The translations under genes were made by a program, and so were the position numbers. Under the pieces are notes generated by a model that was not told the origin of the DNA, made no database searches, and saw only the letters and a program-made list of their open reading frames with translations. From IMG/VR virus record IMGVR_UViG_3300032770_000001, positions 375,931 through 439,930 of that record: a DNA stretch of 64,000 nucleotides. One strand, written 5' to 3'. This document shows, piece after piece, positions 24,556-31,777 of the stretch (its first letter is position 1; each line of letters opens with the position of its first letter). The DNA is from a virus.

Positions 24556-24824
24556 ACGATCAAGAGCTTCAGCAACATAGATTAGAGCAAGAACGCGAGG
24601 ATTCGCGCAGACGGTATCGACTCGTATGCATCAAACAACTGTTGGAAAGCGAGGGCGGTCGCGACAAGTTCGCAACCTCGTTGGCGGAAGTTCTTCGTCG
24701 GAAGCCGGAGGCAACTCGCTTCGCAATAACCGAGACTAGGATTGAGGAAACGGTCGAGGCTCTCGGTAGGGAGTATGAGCAGCGTTTGCGGGATGTTTTT
24801 GAAGTTGCAAAAACGAGAATTTAG
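24552..24824 (+). CDS. Small helical protein, 90 aa
   Basis: No family recognised. Strongly charged, helical, with many Glu/Arg pairs; likely coiled coil. It is translationally coupled to the regulator upstream and followed eight bases later by another helix-turn-helix gene, so it probably serves the same regulatory unit. Confidence 0.5.
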   Translation: MNDQELQQHRLEQEREDSRRRYRLVCIKQLLESEGGRDKFATSLAEVLRRKPEATRFAITETRIEETVEALGREYEQRLRDVFEVAKTRI

Positions 24825-24832
24825 GAGAGAGT

Positions 24833-25015
24833 ATGACACTCGATATGGTCAAAGCAGTGATTGAACGCGCCAGCGTGGGGCGCACACCCCAAACGATCAA
24901 GTCTTCAGTCGGCTTGTCGTTCCCGGAAGTGAACTACATCATCGAACAGTTCCGCCGTGGTCAAAACGCGAAGCAGATCACTGAGACGATGAACAAAAAA
25001 GGCTTCAAGCTGTAA
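24833..25015 (+). CDS. Small helix-turn-helix protein, 60 aa
   Basis: 60 residues folding as three or four helices. The segment RTPQTIKSSVGLSFPEVNYI is a plausible helix-turn-helix with the recognition helix starting at SFPEV; a second turn lies at AKQITETMNKKG. Ribosome binding site GGAGAG precedes the ATG. Likely a phage DNA-binding regulator acting on nearby plus-strand promoters. Confidence 0.5.
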   Translation: MTLDMVKAVIERASVGRTPQTIKSSVGLSFPEVNYIIEQFRRGQNAKQITETMNKKGFKL

Positions 25016-25020
25016 GGAAA

Positions 25021-25080
25021 TCCTCAGTATTGAATAGTGTGTCCCTAACGGGCATGTACCAATTTTCAAGATACTGAGGA
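25021..25080 (+). promoter_or_regulatory. Inverted repeat covering a ribosome binding site
   Basis: Perfect 10-bp arms TCCTCAGTAT (25021-25030) and ATACTGAGGA (25071-25080), 40 nt apart. The downstream arm contains GAGGA, the ribosome binding site seven bases before the ATG at 25088. In RNA the hairpin would mask it. Confidence 0.6.
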
Positions 25081-25087
25081 TAGTTCC

Positions 25088-25585
25088 ATGCGTACTTTTT
25101 CTGTTGAACCGCAGTTCAACGACACCGTTGACATGCTTGCCCTAGCCATTGGCTATCTTTCCGAACCAACCCCCAACAACTCCATCGGACAAGCGGCGAC
25201 CGACGCCGAGGCCGAAGCTCTAATCAAAGAGGCTGAGAAAGGCGGTCAGGTCGCTCAATACGTCATCTTCAACCCGCAAGATTATCACCTATTTCGCTAC
25301 CGCAATCCGCGTCTCATCCATCACTTCGATTACGAGACACAGCAGCGCCTCGTCCGCCGTGGCATCGTTGGCTACCTGTGGGGAACCACGGTCGTGCTCG
25401 ACAAGAATGTCACACGCGGCTATATCGTAGTCAGTGCGGACAGCCGCGAGAATGCGTTGAAGAGCGACAAATCCCTTATTGTCGAGATCAGCAAGTTGGA
25501 AATTCCGAATCTTTCGATCACTGTGTCGAAAGCGAGTACGGACTGGTCGAACGGGCCATGCCCGGTATCGCAAGATCAAGACTAG
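25088..25585 (+). CDS. Stand-alone relative of the major capsid protein C-terminal half
   Basis: 165 residues. Residues about 58-125 align by eye with residues about 200-260 of the capsid protein at 54674-55633: FNPxDY, then a helix, DxETQxxLxxxGxxGYLWG, then VxxGxIxxxAD. The capsid N-terminal arm and E-loop region are absent. It might interfere with or regulate capsid assembly, cap a vertex, or be a relic. Being beside regulatory genes and behind a hairpin over its ribosome binding site, it seems expressed under control. Its TAG stop shares the palindrome CTAG with the convergent gene. Confidence 0.65.
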   Translation: MRTFSVEPQFNDTVDMLALAIGYLSEPTPNNSIGQAATDAEAEALIKEAEKGGQVAQYVIFNPQDYHLFRYRNPRLIHHFDYETQQRLVRRGIVGYLWGTTVVLDKNVTRGYIVVSADSRENALKSDKSLIVEISKLEIPNLSITVSKASTDWSNGPCPVSQDQD

Positions 25586-26589
25586 GACTTTGGGAGACCC
25601 AACACGCTCATGATCCGGGCGACTTCGGCTGGATCATTCTTGATGGGTGCTGTCGCAAAGGGATCGGTCGGATTAAAGCAGGAGCGAACCATCTCGCTCC
25701 ATGTCCGGTCGGATTCCCATCGACAGTTTTCCTCACTCCAATGGATGGATGAGAGTCTGGTTTTGAACACTGTGCGCTTGCCGAACTTGATGAGCACGTA
25801 TGGCGTGCCGAAATCGGTGATTATCTGCCAGACCACGCCTGTACCCTTGCCGACGACCGTGATCTGCGTCCCCGGCTGGATTCCCCTGCCGTAACCACGC
25901 AACGTTTCATGTCGCCACGCTTCATCTTGAAAGTACCGCAGTCCATCATCCTTCCAGCCGTAATCCTTCACCCAGAGGGGCACACGCAGGCTGCTCTCGC
26001 CGTTGTCGAAACGAGACTCGGTAAGAAACATATCGACGTTGAAAGCTGACAGGTTCTTCAACCATTCTTCGGCGACACGCACCTTCGGCGGCAGTACGTC
26101 CATCGGGATCACGAAATTCTTTGGATACCCGTACTGCGCCCTGTAGCCGACCTCGCATTCAATGATCGAGCCCCACAGTGCGACCTGTCCGTGGATGCCC
26201 TTCTCCGCGTATTTGATCCGCACCAGATGGGCGAAGTCCTTGGCGGCATAGATACCGCAGCGGCAGTCATCGACTGGAGATTCGTGTTTCACGACGTTCA
26301 AGAAAAACCATCGGGCTTCCGCCTCGGTCATTGGTTCCCTCGCACCGAGGTCGATGAACTGACCATCGGCGGTGAGCGAGGGACTGGCTCCGCGAACGCG
26401 AGTGTTCACCCAACTGGTAAAGTTGTGAACCTTCGGCTTCATGTAATGCTTGGTGATGGCTTTGTTGCAGGTCGCAACCATTGCCTGTCCGGGAACCCAC
26501 GGCTCATGGTTGAGCGACGTGAGCCCCCTAGCGTCCCAATCCCACGTGCGGTACGCGATGAGAGGATCGATGTAATCAGGGATTATCAT
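25582..26589 (-). CDS. Phage/actinobacterial-type conserved hypothetical, 335 aa
   Basis: ATG at 26589 overlaps the upstream TGA (ATGA). The N-terminal 180 residues show IAYRTWDW...SL, then DCRCGIYAAKD and a later GYRAQYGYP, a pattern I recall from uncharacterised phage and actinobacterial proteins. The C-terminal part (about 265-300) contains a small beta-barrel (GTQITVVGKGTGVVWQI), perhaps SH3-like. No catalytic role known. Last gene of the early-type accessory block, convergent with the capsid-relative gene. Confidence 0.5.
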   Translation of the reverse strand: MIIPDYIDPLIAYRTWDWDARGLTSLNHEPWVPGQAMVATCNKAITKHYMKPKVHNFTSWVNTRVRGASPSLTADGQFIDLGAREPMTEAEARWFFLNVVKHESPVDDCRCGIYAAKDFAHLVRIKYAEKGIHGQVALWGSIIECEVGYRAQYGYPKNFVIPMDVLPPKVRVAEEWLKNLSAFNVDMFLTESRFDNGESSLRVPLWVKDYGWKDDGLRYFQDEAWRHETLRGYGRGIQPGTQITVVGKGTGVVWQIITDFGTPYVLIKFGKRTVFKTRLSSIHWSEENCRWESDRTWSEMVRSCFNPTDPFATAPIKNDPAEVARIMSVLGLPKS

Positions 26590-26771
26590 TCTTGTCCGAG
26601 GAATGGGTGAAACTCTTCCCACGGCCCGTCGCCGAAGTTGTAGACCGAGACCACGCCGTCATCCCAATGGATTTCGAACTTGATCCAACTGAGCACCTTG
26701 ACGGTGCCCTTGACGCCGGAGTCGTTCAGAATGACGCGGCGTCCTGTCACAATTTCCTGTGCGAATGTCAT
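26586..26771 (-). CDS. Small beta-barrel-like protein, 61 aa
   Basis: 61 residues with alternating strands (GRRVILNDSGVKGTVKVLSW, IKFEIHWDDGVVSVYNFG). This looks like a small KOW/SH3-type barrel. ATG at 26771 overlaps the previous TAA by one base and its own stop overlaps the next ATG. Function unknown. Confidence 0.5.
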   Translation of the reverse strand: MTFAQEIVTGRRVILNDSGVKGTVKVLSWIKFEIHWDDGVVSVYNFGDGPWEEFHPFLGQE

Positions 26772-26914
26772 TAGGGCACCAGTACAGGTTCCCGTTCGGG
26801 AACATTCGGCTCAGGTTCAGGGGTGACAGGGGGTAAATGTTCCCGGTCGGGAACATGCGCCGGGGCTTCCAGCGGCTCGATCACGAAGCGGCGAACTGGC
26901 TCTCCGATGTTCAT
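26771..26914 (-). CDS. Pro/Glu-rich mini-protein, 47 aa
   Basis: Opens with MNIGEPVRRFVIEPLEAP and then becomes Pro/Glu/Val-rich with two near-copies of VPxREP/VPDREH. The ATG sits six bases after a TATAAT box, so the mRNA is probably leaderless. The stop overlaps the next start (TAATG). No function assigned. Confidence 0.5.
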   Translation of the reverse strand: MNIGEPVRRFVIEPLEAPAHVPDREHLPPVTPEPEPNVPEREPVLVP

Positions 26915-26949
26915 GCCCCGATTATATCAGTCTCCTCGCGTTCCGACAA
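26915..26949 (-). promoter_or_regulatory. Sigma70 promoter abutting a start codon
   Basis: TTGTCG (26949-26944), 17-bp spacer ending in TGA, TATAAT (26926-26921), then six bases to the ATG at 26914. Predicted +1 is the A of the ATG. The -10 region begins inside the stop of the upstream gene. Confidence 0.7.
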
Positions 26950-27094
26950 TGAATGTCAGATCGCCGTCCCGGTGCCTGTTGATGTGGCCGAAACGCCGCT
27001 GGCATTTCACCCGGCGTGGCGATGTATCCAGATAGGCGGGGCAGCGTTTGCCGAGTAATCCGAGCACCCAACCCCAGAACGTCCAGTCTCTCAT
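26927..27094 (-). CDS. Small basic protein, 55 aa
   Basis: ATG at 27094 overlaps the upstream TGA (ATGA). The N terminus (MRDWTFWGWVLGLLGKR) is aromatic and could touch the membrane; the middle, RRVKCQRRFGHINRHRDG, has Cys/His/Arg and may be a small metal-binding or RNA-binding element. No family recognised. Confidence 0.5.
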   Translation of the reverse strand: MRDWTFWGWVLGLLGKRCPAYLDTSPRRVKCQRRFGHINRHRDGDLTFIVGTRGD

Positions 27095-27309
27095 GCGTAT
27101 TCCTTCTGAACTCGTTCTTCGATGTGCTTGTACTGATGCCGCATCTGCATGATCGCCGATTGCGGCAGGTATTCTTTCCCGCACTCCTCGCACTTCACCG
27201 CAGAGGCGATACCGAGACAGAACTTGGACTCAATCGCGACAAAGCCACGTGCCTTCCAGACATCTTTCCACCCGGCGATGCGATAGCGATTCGGGTCTTT
27301 GGCTCTCAT
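27091..27309 (-). CDS. Small zinc-ribbon-like protein, 72 aa
   Basis: ATG at 27309 overlaps the upstream TGA. Contains CEECGKEYLP followed by MQMRHQYKHIEERV, giving a C-x2-C ... H-x3-H arrangement like a C2H2 finger. Probably a small DNA- or protein-binding factor of the early-type block. Confidence 0.5.
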   Translation of the reverse strand: MRAKDPNRYRIAGWKDVWKARGFVAIESKFCLGIASAVKCEECGKEYLPQSAIMQMRHQYKHIEERVQKEYA

Positions 27310-27821
27310 TCTGCCCACCCCAACTCAGCCAGAATCGCCTTACCCTTCTTGGTGCTCGGATTGACGATGCACTTGGTCAGGCCATCGACGATTTTCCACG
27401 TCTCAGTCGGGGTCAACATGATCGCCTTGAACTCGCGACCCTCGCGATGCGCACGCACCGCCCGGTGGTTGCCGTCGATCAGGATCGCGGACATCTTCGG
27501 ACCGCCATCCGGCTTCGCCCATAACACGGTCGCCAGAATGCCGGGGCGCTCCGGGTCTTGCAGGTGCGCCAGATGCGGCTCGTTGATATAGACCATGCTC
27601 ATGTGGTGCGACTTCTTGCCGCAGGAGCACTGCGAGATCACGACGCCGCAGTTCAGGCACTTCTCCTCTTCCAGAGGCAGCCCGATACCCTCCAAGAAAG
27701 CCTTCGGCACCGTGCGCAACGGGCGCTCCGGCGTCACCAGCTTGTTGGCGGCGGCGACATCAAACTCCAATGCCAGCATCCGAAACCGTTCGTTCTCGTA
27801 ATTTCCGCAGTTATCGCACAT
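27306..27821 (-). CDS. ParB/sulfiredoxin-fold-like protein with zinc ribbon
   Basis: 171 residues. The segment near 113-128 (ILIDGNHRAVRAHREG) matches the DGxHR signature of the ParB/sulfiredoxin superfamily, whose members bind or hydrolyse nucleotides. Ahead of it lies a cysteine cluster (CLNCGVVISQCSCG, about 55-70), and CDNC stands at the N terminus. It may be a small nuclease, NTPase or DNA-binding regulator. Twelve bases separate it from the upstream gene. Confidence 0.55.
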   Translation of the reverse strand: MCDNCGNYENERFRMLALEFDVAAANKLVTPERPLRTVPKAFLEGIGLPLEEEKCLNCGVVISQCSCGKKSHHMSMVYINEPHLAHLQDPERPGILATVLWAKPDGGPKMSAILIDGNHRAVRAHREGREFKAIMLTPTETWKIVDGLTKCIVNPSTKKGKAILAELGWAE

Positions 27822-27833
27822 AAGTCGTCTCCG

Positions 27834-29312
27834 TTAGAACCGTGGCGGCATGTACTCGTTACGACGCTGCCGCATTTCGCAAATCAAGGCATCCGCCAGA
27901 ATCCATTCCTCGCGTTCCTTCTGCTCAGCCGCACGCTGCGCCTTACGCGCCTTGGCAGCGGCTTTCTTTTCTTCCTTGGTCTGGTAAGCCTTGGCGCGGC
28001 TGATGGTGGTCTGCTTCACGGCTTCCCTCTGCTCACCCGTGCGCTGATCGGTTCCGGCGTATTCCTCATGCTTCTTCACAGTCGCCGTCAGGCTAACCAC
28101 GTCGCCGACGTTGATGTCCTGCTCAGTCGCCGGGTTGTAGTACACGTTCGAGGAGAACCACACGATCACGTTGCCAGCCGCATCCTTGAACTTGTACAGG
28201 TGCGATACGCCCCAATCGCTCTCAAGATCGCGGGTGAACACCAGCGTCAGGTTCAGGAAGTCGCTACGCTTACCAACTTCGCCGACGTACTGACTGTTCT
28301 TGTCCGACTCGAACTGCTTGCGGCGGTTGATCTCGCGTTCCATCTCACGCATGTAAGTCGGGATCGCGGAGCAAGCGATGCCGAAATTCTTGCTGGTGAA
28401 CGTCGCACCCTTGCCGAGAACCGACAGGTTGTACATGTAGTCGTTCAGGTTCTCGCGTTCCGACAGGGACGCCAGCCACTCGGCAACTTCGTGCGCCGTC
28501 GCCTTGTCCTCATCGGTCGGCTTCAACGGCTTTTCCCACTGCTTGCGCTCGTGCGCCCGTGCGAAAACCCAATTGGAAACTTCGTTGGAAGTCGAGAGCG
28601 TACCGTACTCACGGGCCGTCTTGTTCGAGCGCCAACCATTCAGGCGAATCTGGCACGCGGCGAGGGCAAGAATCTCTTCCGCCATGAACCGCTCGACGTA
28701 GCGTCCACCCGCCCCACCGAAGAAGTCGTCATCTTCGGAGCCCATGCACAAATCTTCGGCGGACATCAGGTACTCGGCGTAACGGCAGAAAACCTCAGGC
28801 GATGTGTGACCCAAAAAATCGCGGAGGCAGTTGCGACCGACCTGCTTGTAGGTATCGTCCTCGTGACGCAGGACGAAGGTCTCGTTGCGGCGGCGGATCG
28901 TATTGCAATGATCGCAGTGATTTTCAGCGGAGCGATAGGCAACCGGAACTTCGTGCGAGGCTCCGGGGACGTTGCGCAGCATGTTGCCGAGGCTCTTGCC
29001 TTCCTCGTCGGTGACAGGCTGGATGACGGCGATGAATTCCCAACCGTTCAGCTTGGGGGCTTCGCCGGAGACGGTGATGTCGAACACCTTGCGGAAGCAG
29101 CGAATCTTGTTGGTCGGGAACCCGGTGTATTCATCGTTCTCGTAAACCGGGACTTCCTTGGAGCCGAGGACGTTGATGATGATCGTGCCGCAATTCAGCT
29201 TCGCAGCACGCTTGTTCAGCTTGGCGATCTGCTCTTCCAGCTTGGGAAGGTTGAATTCAGGAACTTCGAAGATTTTCGGCTCGGCGGCGACGTTGTTCAT
29301 AACCTGTTCCAT
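27834..29312 (-). CDS. Zinc/OB-fold phage-plasmid protein, 492 aa
   Basis: Residues about 130-165 hold CDHCNTIRRRNETFVLR followed by QVGRNCLRDFLG, a cysteine signature I know from uncharacterised plasmid and phage proteins. Residues about 350-440 (LTLVFTRD, SHLYKFKDAAGNVIVWFSS, GDVVSLTATVKKH) look like an OB fold, so single-stranded nucleic acid binding is likely. The C terminus is a Lys/Ala helix. ATG at 29312 follows the TAGAAT box by six bases, so the mRNA is probably leaderless. First gene of its operon. Confidence 0.6.
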   Translation of the reverse strand: MEQVMNNVAAEPKIFEVPEFNLPKLEEQIAKLNKRAAKLNCGTIIINVLGSKEVPVYENDEYTGFPTNKIRCFRKVFDITVSGEAPKLNGWEFIAVIQPVTDEEGKSLGNMLRNVPGASHEVPVAYRSAENHCDHCNTIRRRNETFVLRHEDDTYKQVGRNCLRDFLGHTSPEVFCRYAEYLMSAEDLCMGSEDDDFFGGAGGRYVERFMAEEILALAACQIRLNGWRSNKTAREYGTLSTSNEVSNWVFARAHERKQWEKPLKPTDEDKATAHEVAEWLASLSERENLNDYMYNLSVLGKGATFTSKNFGIACSAIPTYMREMEREINRRKQFESDKNSQYVGEVGKRSDFLNLTLVFTRDLESDWGVSHLYKFKDAAGNVIVWFSSNVYYNPATEQDINVGDVVSLTATVKKHEEYAGTDQRTGEQREAVKQTTISRAKAYQTKEEKKAAAKARKAQRAAEQKEREEWILADALICEMRQRRNEYMPPRF

Positions 29313-29360
29313 GCCTATATTCTACCAGTGGAAGGCGCGAAAAAGGTAGTATTTTATGGC
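29313..29360 (-). promoter_or_regulatory. Early-type promoter abutting a start codon
   Basis: TGG-TAGAAT (29327-29319) then ATAGGC and the ATG at 29312. Upstream it shares CTACCTTTTTC and an A/T-rich AAATATA box with the copy at 35174. Predicted leaderless. Confidence 0.7.
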
Positions 29361-29370
29361 TATATTTGCC

Positions 29371-29802
29371 CTATTTTGAGGCACTTACGGATAGTTTTAG
29401 CTGATGACCCACGTGCCAGCCCTCACAAAACGGGCAGTGGTAGACATCGTAGGGGACGCCCTCCCGATCCTGCACGGCGCGTCGGTGCGACTCGGCGAAC
29501 GACTGGAACTTATGCCGCTGCTTGCCCCGGCACATGCGTGACCACTGGTCGTAGTTCTCGGCAGTGATGAACCGGGGACGCTTCACCCGCGTACAGGCTC
29601 CGGCGTGCGGCAGGCGCTCCAGCTTGGCGTTGTAGTAGTACGGGCCGAAGTTGTTTGTAGGACGGCTCCCGGTGGTGTCTTTGCCAACCCTGCGCAGGAC
29701 GCCGCAGACACAACGGGAAACGTAGATGAGACCGCCGTGGTTGTTGTCCCATACGCCGGGGTTCTCTTTCATGCCGCCATGGGGCTTGAATTCGTGGTTC
29801 AT
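29371..29802 (-). CDS. Cys/His-rich hypothetical protein, 143 aa
   Basis: Starts at ATG 29802, just after the upstream stop. Contains CVCG, a His-rich N terminus, a conserved-looking basic centre (KRPRFITAENYDQWSR) and CPFCEGWHVGH near the C terminus, resembling a degenerate zinc ribbon. The C-terminal half (HKFQSFAESHRRAV...YHCPFC..WHVGH) resembles short phage proteins of unknown role. Confidence 0.5.
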   Translation of the reverse strand: MNHEFKPHGGMKENPGVWDNNHGGLIYVSRCVCGVLRRVGKDTTGSRPTNNFGPYYYNAKLERLPHAGACTRVKRPRFITAENYDQWSRMCRGKQRHKFQSFAESHRRAVQDREGVPYDVYHCPFCEGWHVGHQLKLSVSASK

Positions 29803-29803
29803 G

Positions 29804-30052
29804 TCAGTTTCCCATTTGAATGCCGGACATACTGATGCCTGCATCCTGCGGTTGTTCGGCACGTTTGCGCCGGGGCGTATCGAGACTTTCACTAGCTGTG
29901 AGTTCTTCCAGACTTGCGGCTGCCCGGAGATCAACGCCCAAAGTTCTAAACTGCCCGTATCCCCGACGATTCGGAGCATACCAGCGCGTTCGTCTCTTTG
30001 TCCAGCCGATCTCTTTCAGCTTGTTCACGATCTGCAATCGAGTGTATCTCAT
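29804..30052 (-). CDS. Small helix-turn-helix-like protein, 82 aa
   Basis: ATG at 30052 overlaps the upstream TGA. Opens MRYTRLQIVNKLKEIGWTKRR, then YAPNRRGYGQ, like a short winged-helix or recombination-directionality fold; the last 30 residues look disordered. DNA binding is plausible, not shown. Confidence 0.45.
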   Translation of the reverse strand: MRYTRLQIVNKLKEIGWTKRRTRWYAPNRRGYGQFRTLGVDLRAAASLEELTASESLDTPRRKRAEQPQDAGISMSGIQMGN

Positions 30053-30444
30053 GATTGCTCCTCTTCCCACTCGTTTAGACGAGCCATCATATCACGGGGA
30101 TTATCGGAAAGGCGACCCCACCTTGTGGCTATTCGCGAGGAGCCGACATCGTGGAAATGGTTGTGCATCTTCTCCACCAGTTCGGACAAGCGGAGCACCA
30201 GCGCCATGTCCTTCGCCTTGTTGGAATTCAGGATGTGCCAGTCGGCGATGATCTCGTCTGCCTTGTCGCGTAGATGCTCAGGGAACTCGTAGTCCGATGT
30301 GATCGCTCGGATGTCCTCGATCATTTCCTTCTCGATCTCAGCGACAGCCCGGAGGAATGCGTCGTCAGTGTAGAACGTGATGCGGGGGTGCTGCTTGGAA
30401 GCTTCCCCCACACGTCGCGACAGGTTGTCGAAATAGCTGCTCAT
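30049..30444 (-). CDS. Helical hypothetical protein, 131 aa
   Basis: ATG at 30444 overlaps the upstream TGA (ATGA). Mostly helical and acidic; contains YTDDAFLRAVAEIEKEM and several His residues near 100 (KMHNHFHDVG). No family recognised. Confidence 0.5.
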   Translation of the reverse strand: MSSYFDNLSRRVGEASKQHPRITFYTDDAFLRAVAEIEKEMIEDIRAITSDYEFPEHLRDKADEIIADWHILNSNKAKDMALVLRLSELVEKMHNHFHDVGSSRIATRWGRLSDNPRDMMARLNEWEEEQS

Positions 30445-30875
30445 AATTCCACTTTGGCAACCGGGTACGTGACTTCCCACGCCTCGTACACGCAACGGTC
30501 GGTCGAGTCCCAACTATCGTACACGCTGCCGTTGACAACAGCAACTACGTGATGTGCCTGATGCAGGATGAACCGCCCTTTGCTGTACAGCTTCACGAAC
30601 TTCTTGGCGGTCATGCGCTTCTCGCCGCGCTTCGCCGGGAAGGGGATGCGCTGCTTGACGCCGAGTTCGTAGCGATCCAGATAGAGACAGATGTTGAACC
30701 CGTTTGTGCGGTACTTGCCCTGCAAAGCGTACAGCTTGTCCCACGCTTCGCCGTAGGTTGTCCCGGCTGCGACCGTCAAGGCTCGAACCTGACAATCCCC
30801 GTTGTCGTCCTCATCGCGGACGTGTTTGCCGGGGTCATACTTCACGAGAATTGGATTGATGCGCTCTAGGCTCAC
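30441..30875 (-). CDS. Papain-like cysteine protease fold candidate
   Basis: 144 residues from a GTG start at 30875 with GGAGG six bases upstream; the GTG overlaps the previous TGA. Cys28 in NGDCQVRAL, His108/His109 in ILHQAHHVVAVV and Asp120 in SVYDSWD give the Cys-His-Asp order and spacing of papain-like or NlpC-like folds. It could cleave or deamidate a host protein early in infection, or be an inactive relative. An upstream TTG would extend it by 15 residues but lacks a ribosome binding site. Confidence 0.55.
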   Translation of the reverse strand: MSLERINPILVKYDPGKHVRDEDDNGDCQVRALTVAAGTTYGEAWDKLYALQGKYRTNGFNICLYLDRYELGVKQRIPFPAKRGEKRMTAKKFVKLYSKGRFILHQAHHVVAVVNGSVYDSWDSTDRCVYEAWEVTYPVAKVEL

Positions 30876-31054
30876 TGACCCTCCAGAATCTTTGCGCTTG
30901 CGTTGTAATAGGCTGAACAAATCAGATACAACCGGGCGACAGCTTCCGCTCTGCCCGATTCGTTTTCAATCGACATCAGGCGTTCGGTCTGGAACTCGAA
31001 CCAGCCCATCGAGCCGACTTGAAATCCACCATTCTCCAGTTTAGGCAATGCCAT
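30872..31054 (-). CDS. Small hypothetical protein, 60 aa
   Basis: No family recognised. Contains an aromatic GSMGWFEFQTERL segment then a helix (AVARLYLICSAYY). ATG at 31054 overlaps the upstream gene end by 14 bases, and its stop overlaps the GTG of the protease-like gene. Confidence 0.45.
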   Translation of the reverse strand: MALPKLENGGFQVGSMGWFEFQTERLMSIENESGRAEAVARLYLICSAYYNASAKILEGQ

Positions 31055-31262
31055 GACGTTTGTCCCTCGCCTTTTCCCATTTCCGCATCTGCTGGCTGCT
31101 CAGCGTTGCCGACGCCAGTGCTTGATCTTCCGGGTGCGCCTCGACCACATGTTTCAGGTGGTCTCCCATCCTCGGCGACCGGGTGCCGCACTCGCAAACG
31201 TAACCGCCGTTCACGATGTCATACGCCGGGTGTGTCGATGCCCACAGTGCGCTTCTGCTCAT
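31041..31262 (-). CDS. Small C2H2-like zinc finger protein, 73 aa
   Basis: ATG at 31262 overlaps the upstream TGA. C23 and C25 (YVCECG) with H35, H38 and H43 (DHLKHVVEAH) suggest one zinc finger, followed by a helical, basic tail. Likely nucleic-acid or protein binding. Part of a run of tiny zinc proteins. Confidence 0.5.
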   Translation of the reverse strand: MSRSALWASTHPAYDIVNGGYVCECGTRSPRMGDHLKHVVEAHPEDQALASATLSSQQMRKWEKARDKRHGIA

Positions 31263-31465
31263 TCTGGGACCGCCTTGATCTTCGGCTGCCGGACGTTGGG
31301 CAGCTTCACTTCGTGCCCGTTCTGGCATTTGTGCACCGACCCCGGCGTCATTTCGTTCACGCTCCAGTAGAGCGATCCAGTAGTCGTCTCCGGGACGCAC
31401 TCGCCGCACGTCGGGCAGATGACATCCACGGTCGTGATCTGGTAGGACGCGGTCTTAGCTGACAT
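31259..31465 (-). CDS. Small zinc-ribbon protein, 68 aa
   Basis: ATG at 31465, overlapping the previous gene end by 11 bases. CPTCGECV followed by CQNGHEV gives a four-ligand ribbon. Basic Pro-rich tail. Function unknown. Confidence 0.5.
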   Translation of the reverse strand: MSAKTASYQITTVDVICPTCGECVPETTTGSLYWSVNEMTPGSVHKCQNGHEVKLPNVRQPKIKAVPE

Positions 31466-31715
31466 AGGCGTTGACCTCGTAGTTACCAGAGTTGTCCATC
31501 TTGTGCCACGTGAAGAGAATCCAAGTGCGCTCACCAACCTGCTCGTGGACGCGGCCATCGCGACCGCAGTAGATGCCTTCCTCCAGCGACTTGAAGCCGT
31601 TGGAGGTCAGGATGGCGTCGATGTCAGCGAGGGGGAGGGTTTCCGAGTAAATGGGGAGGGCGTGCAGGGCGTCATTGACCGCGTTGCGTGCGCTGCGCTC
31701 TTGAGAAGCCGTCAT
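31455..31715 (-). CDS. Hypothetical protein, 86 aa
   Basis: Two-part protein: an N-terminal helical stretch, then a beta-containing end (GRVHEQVGERTWILFTWHKM). The ATG at 31715 follows the TAGAAT box by six bases and there is no Shine-Dalgarno sequence, so leaderless translation is inferred. First gene of its operon. Confidence 0.5.
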   Translation of the reverse strand: MTASQERSARNAVNDALHALPIYSETLPLADIDAILTSNGFKSLEEGIYCGRDGRVHEQVGERTWILFTWHKMDNSGNYEVNAYVS

Positions 31716-31760
31716 GCCTATATTCTACCAGCCAGACGCGACTTTTGGTTAGGATTTACG
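31716..31760 (-). promoter_or_regulatory. Early-type promoter abutting a start codon
   Basis: TGG-TAGAAT (31730-31722), ATAGGC, then ATG at 31715. Identical core to the promoters at 29313 and 35174; upstream AAATCCTA box is related. Lies in a 62-bp gap. Confidence 0.7.
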
Positions 31761-31777
31761 CCTTTAATTACAACAGT

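Noticed and set aside
9768-25585. Reassignment of TAG to an amino acid because of the CUA anticodon
   Set aside because: Several genes clearly end at TAG (2734, 9880, 10101, 25583, 25582), and reading through gives no sensible extension.
27558-29567. Long plus-strand open frame of 669 codons opposite the OB-fold protein gene
   Set aside because: It is antisense to genes with clear motifs (ParB-like and OB/zinc protein) and has no ribosome binding site or recognisable domain; it is a shadow caused by codon bias.
29371-29979. Longer version of the Cys/His-rich protein starting at 29979
   Set aside because: It would overlap the coupled gene at 29804-30052 completely; the ATG at 29802 follows that gene's stop directly.
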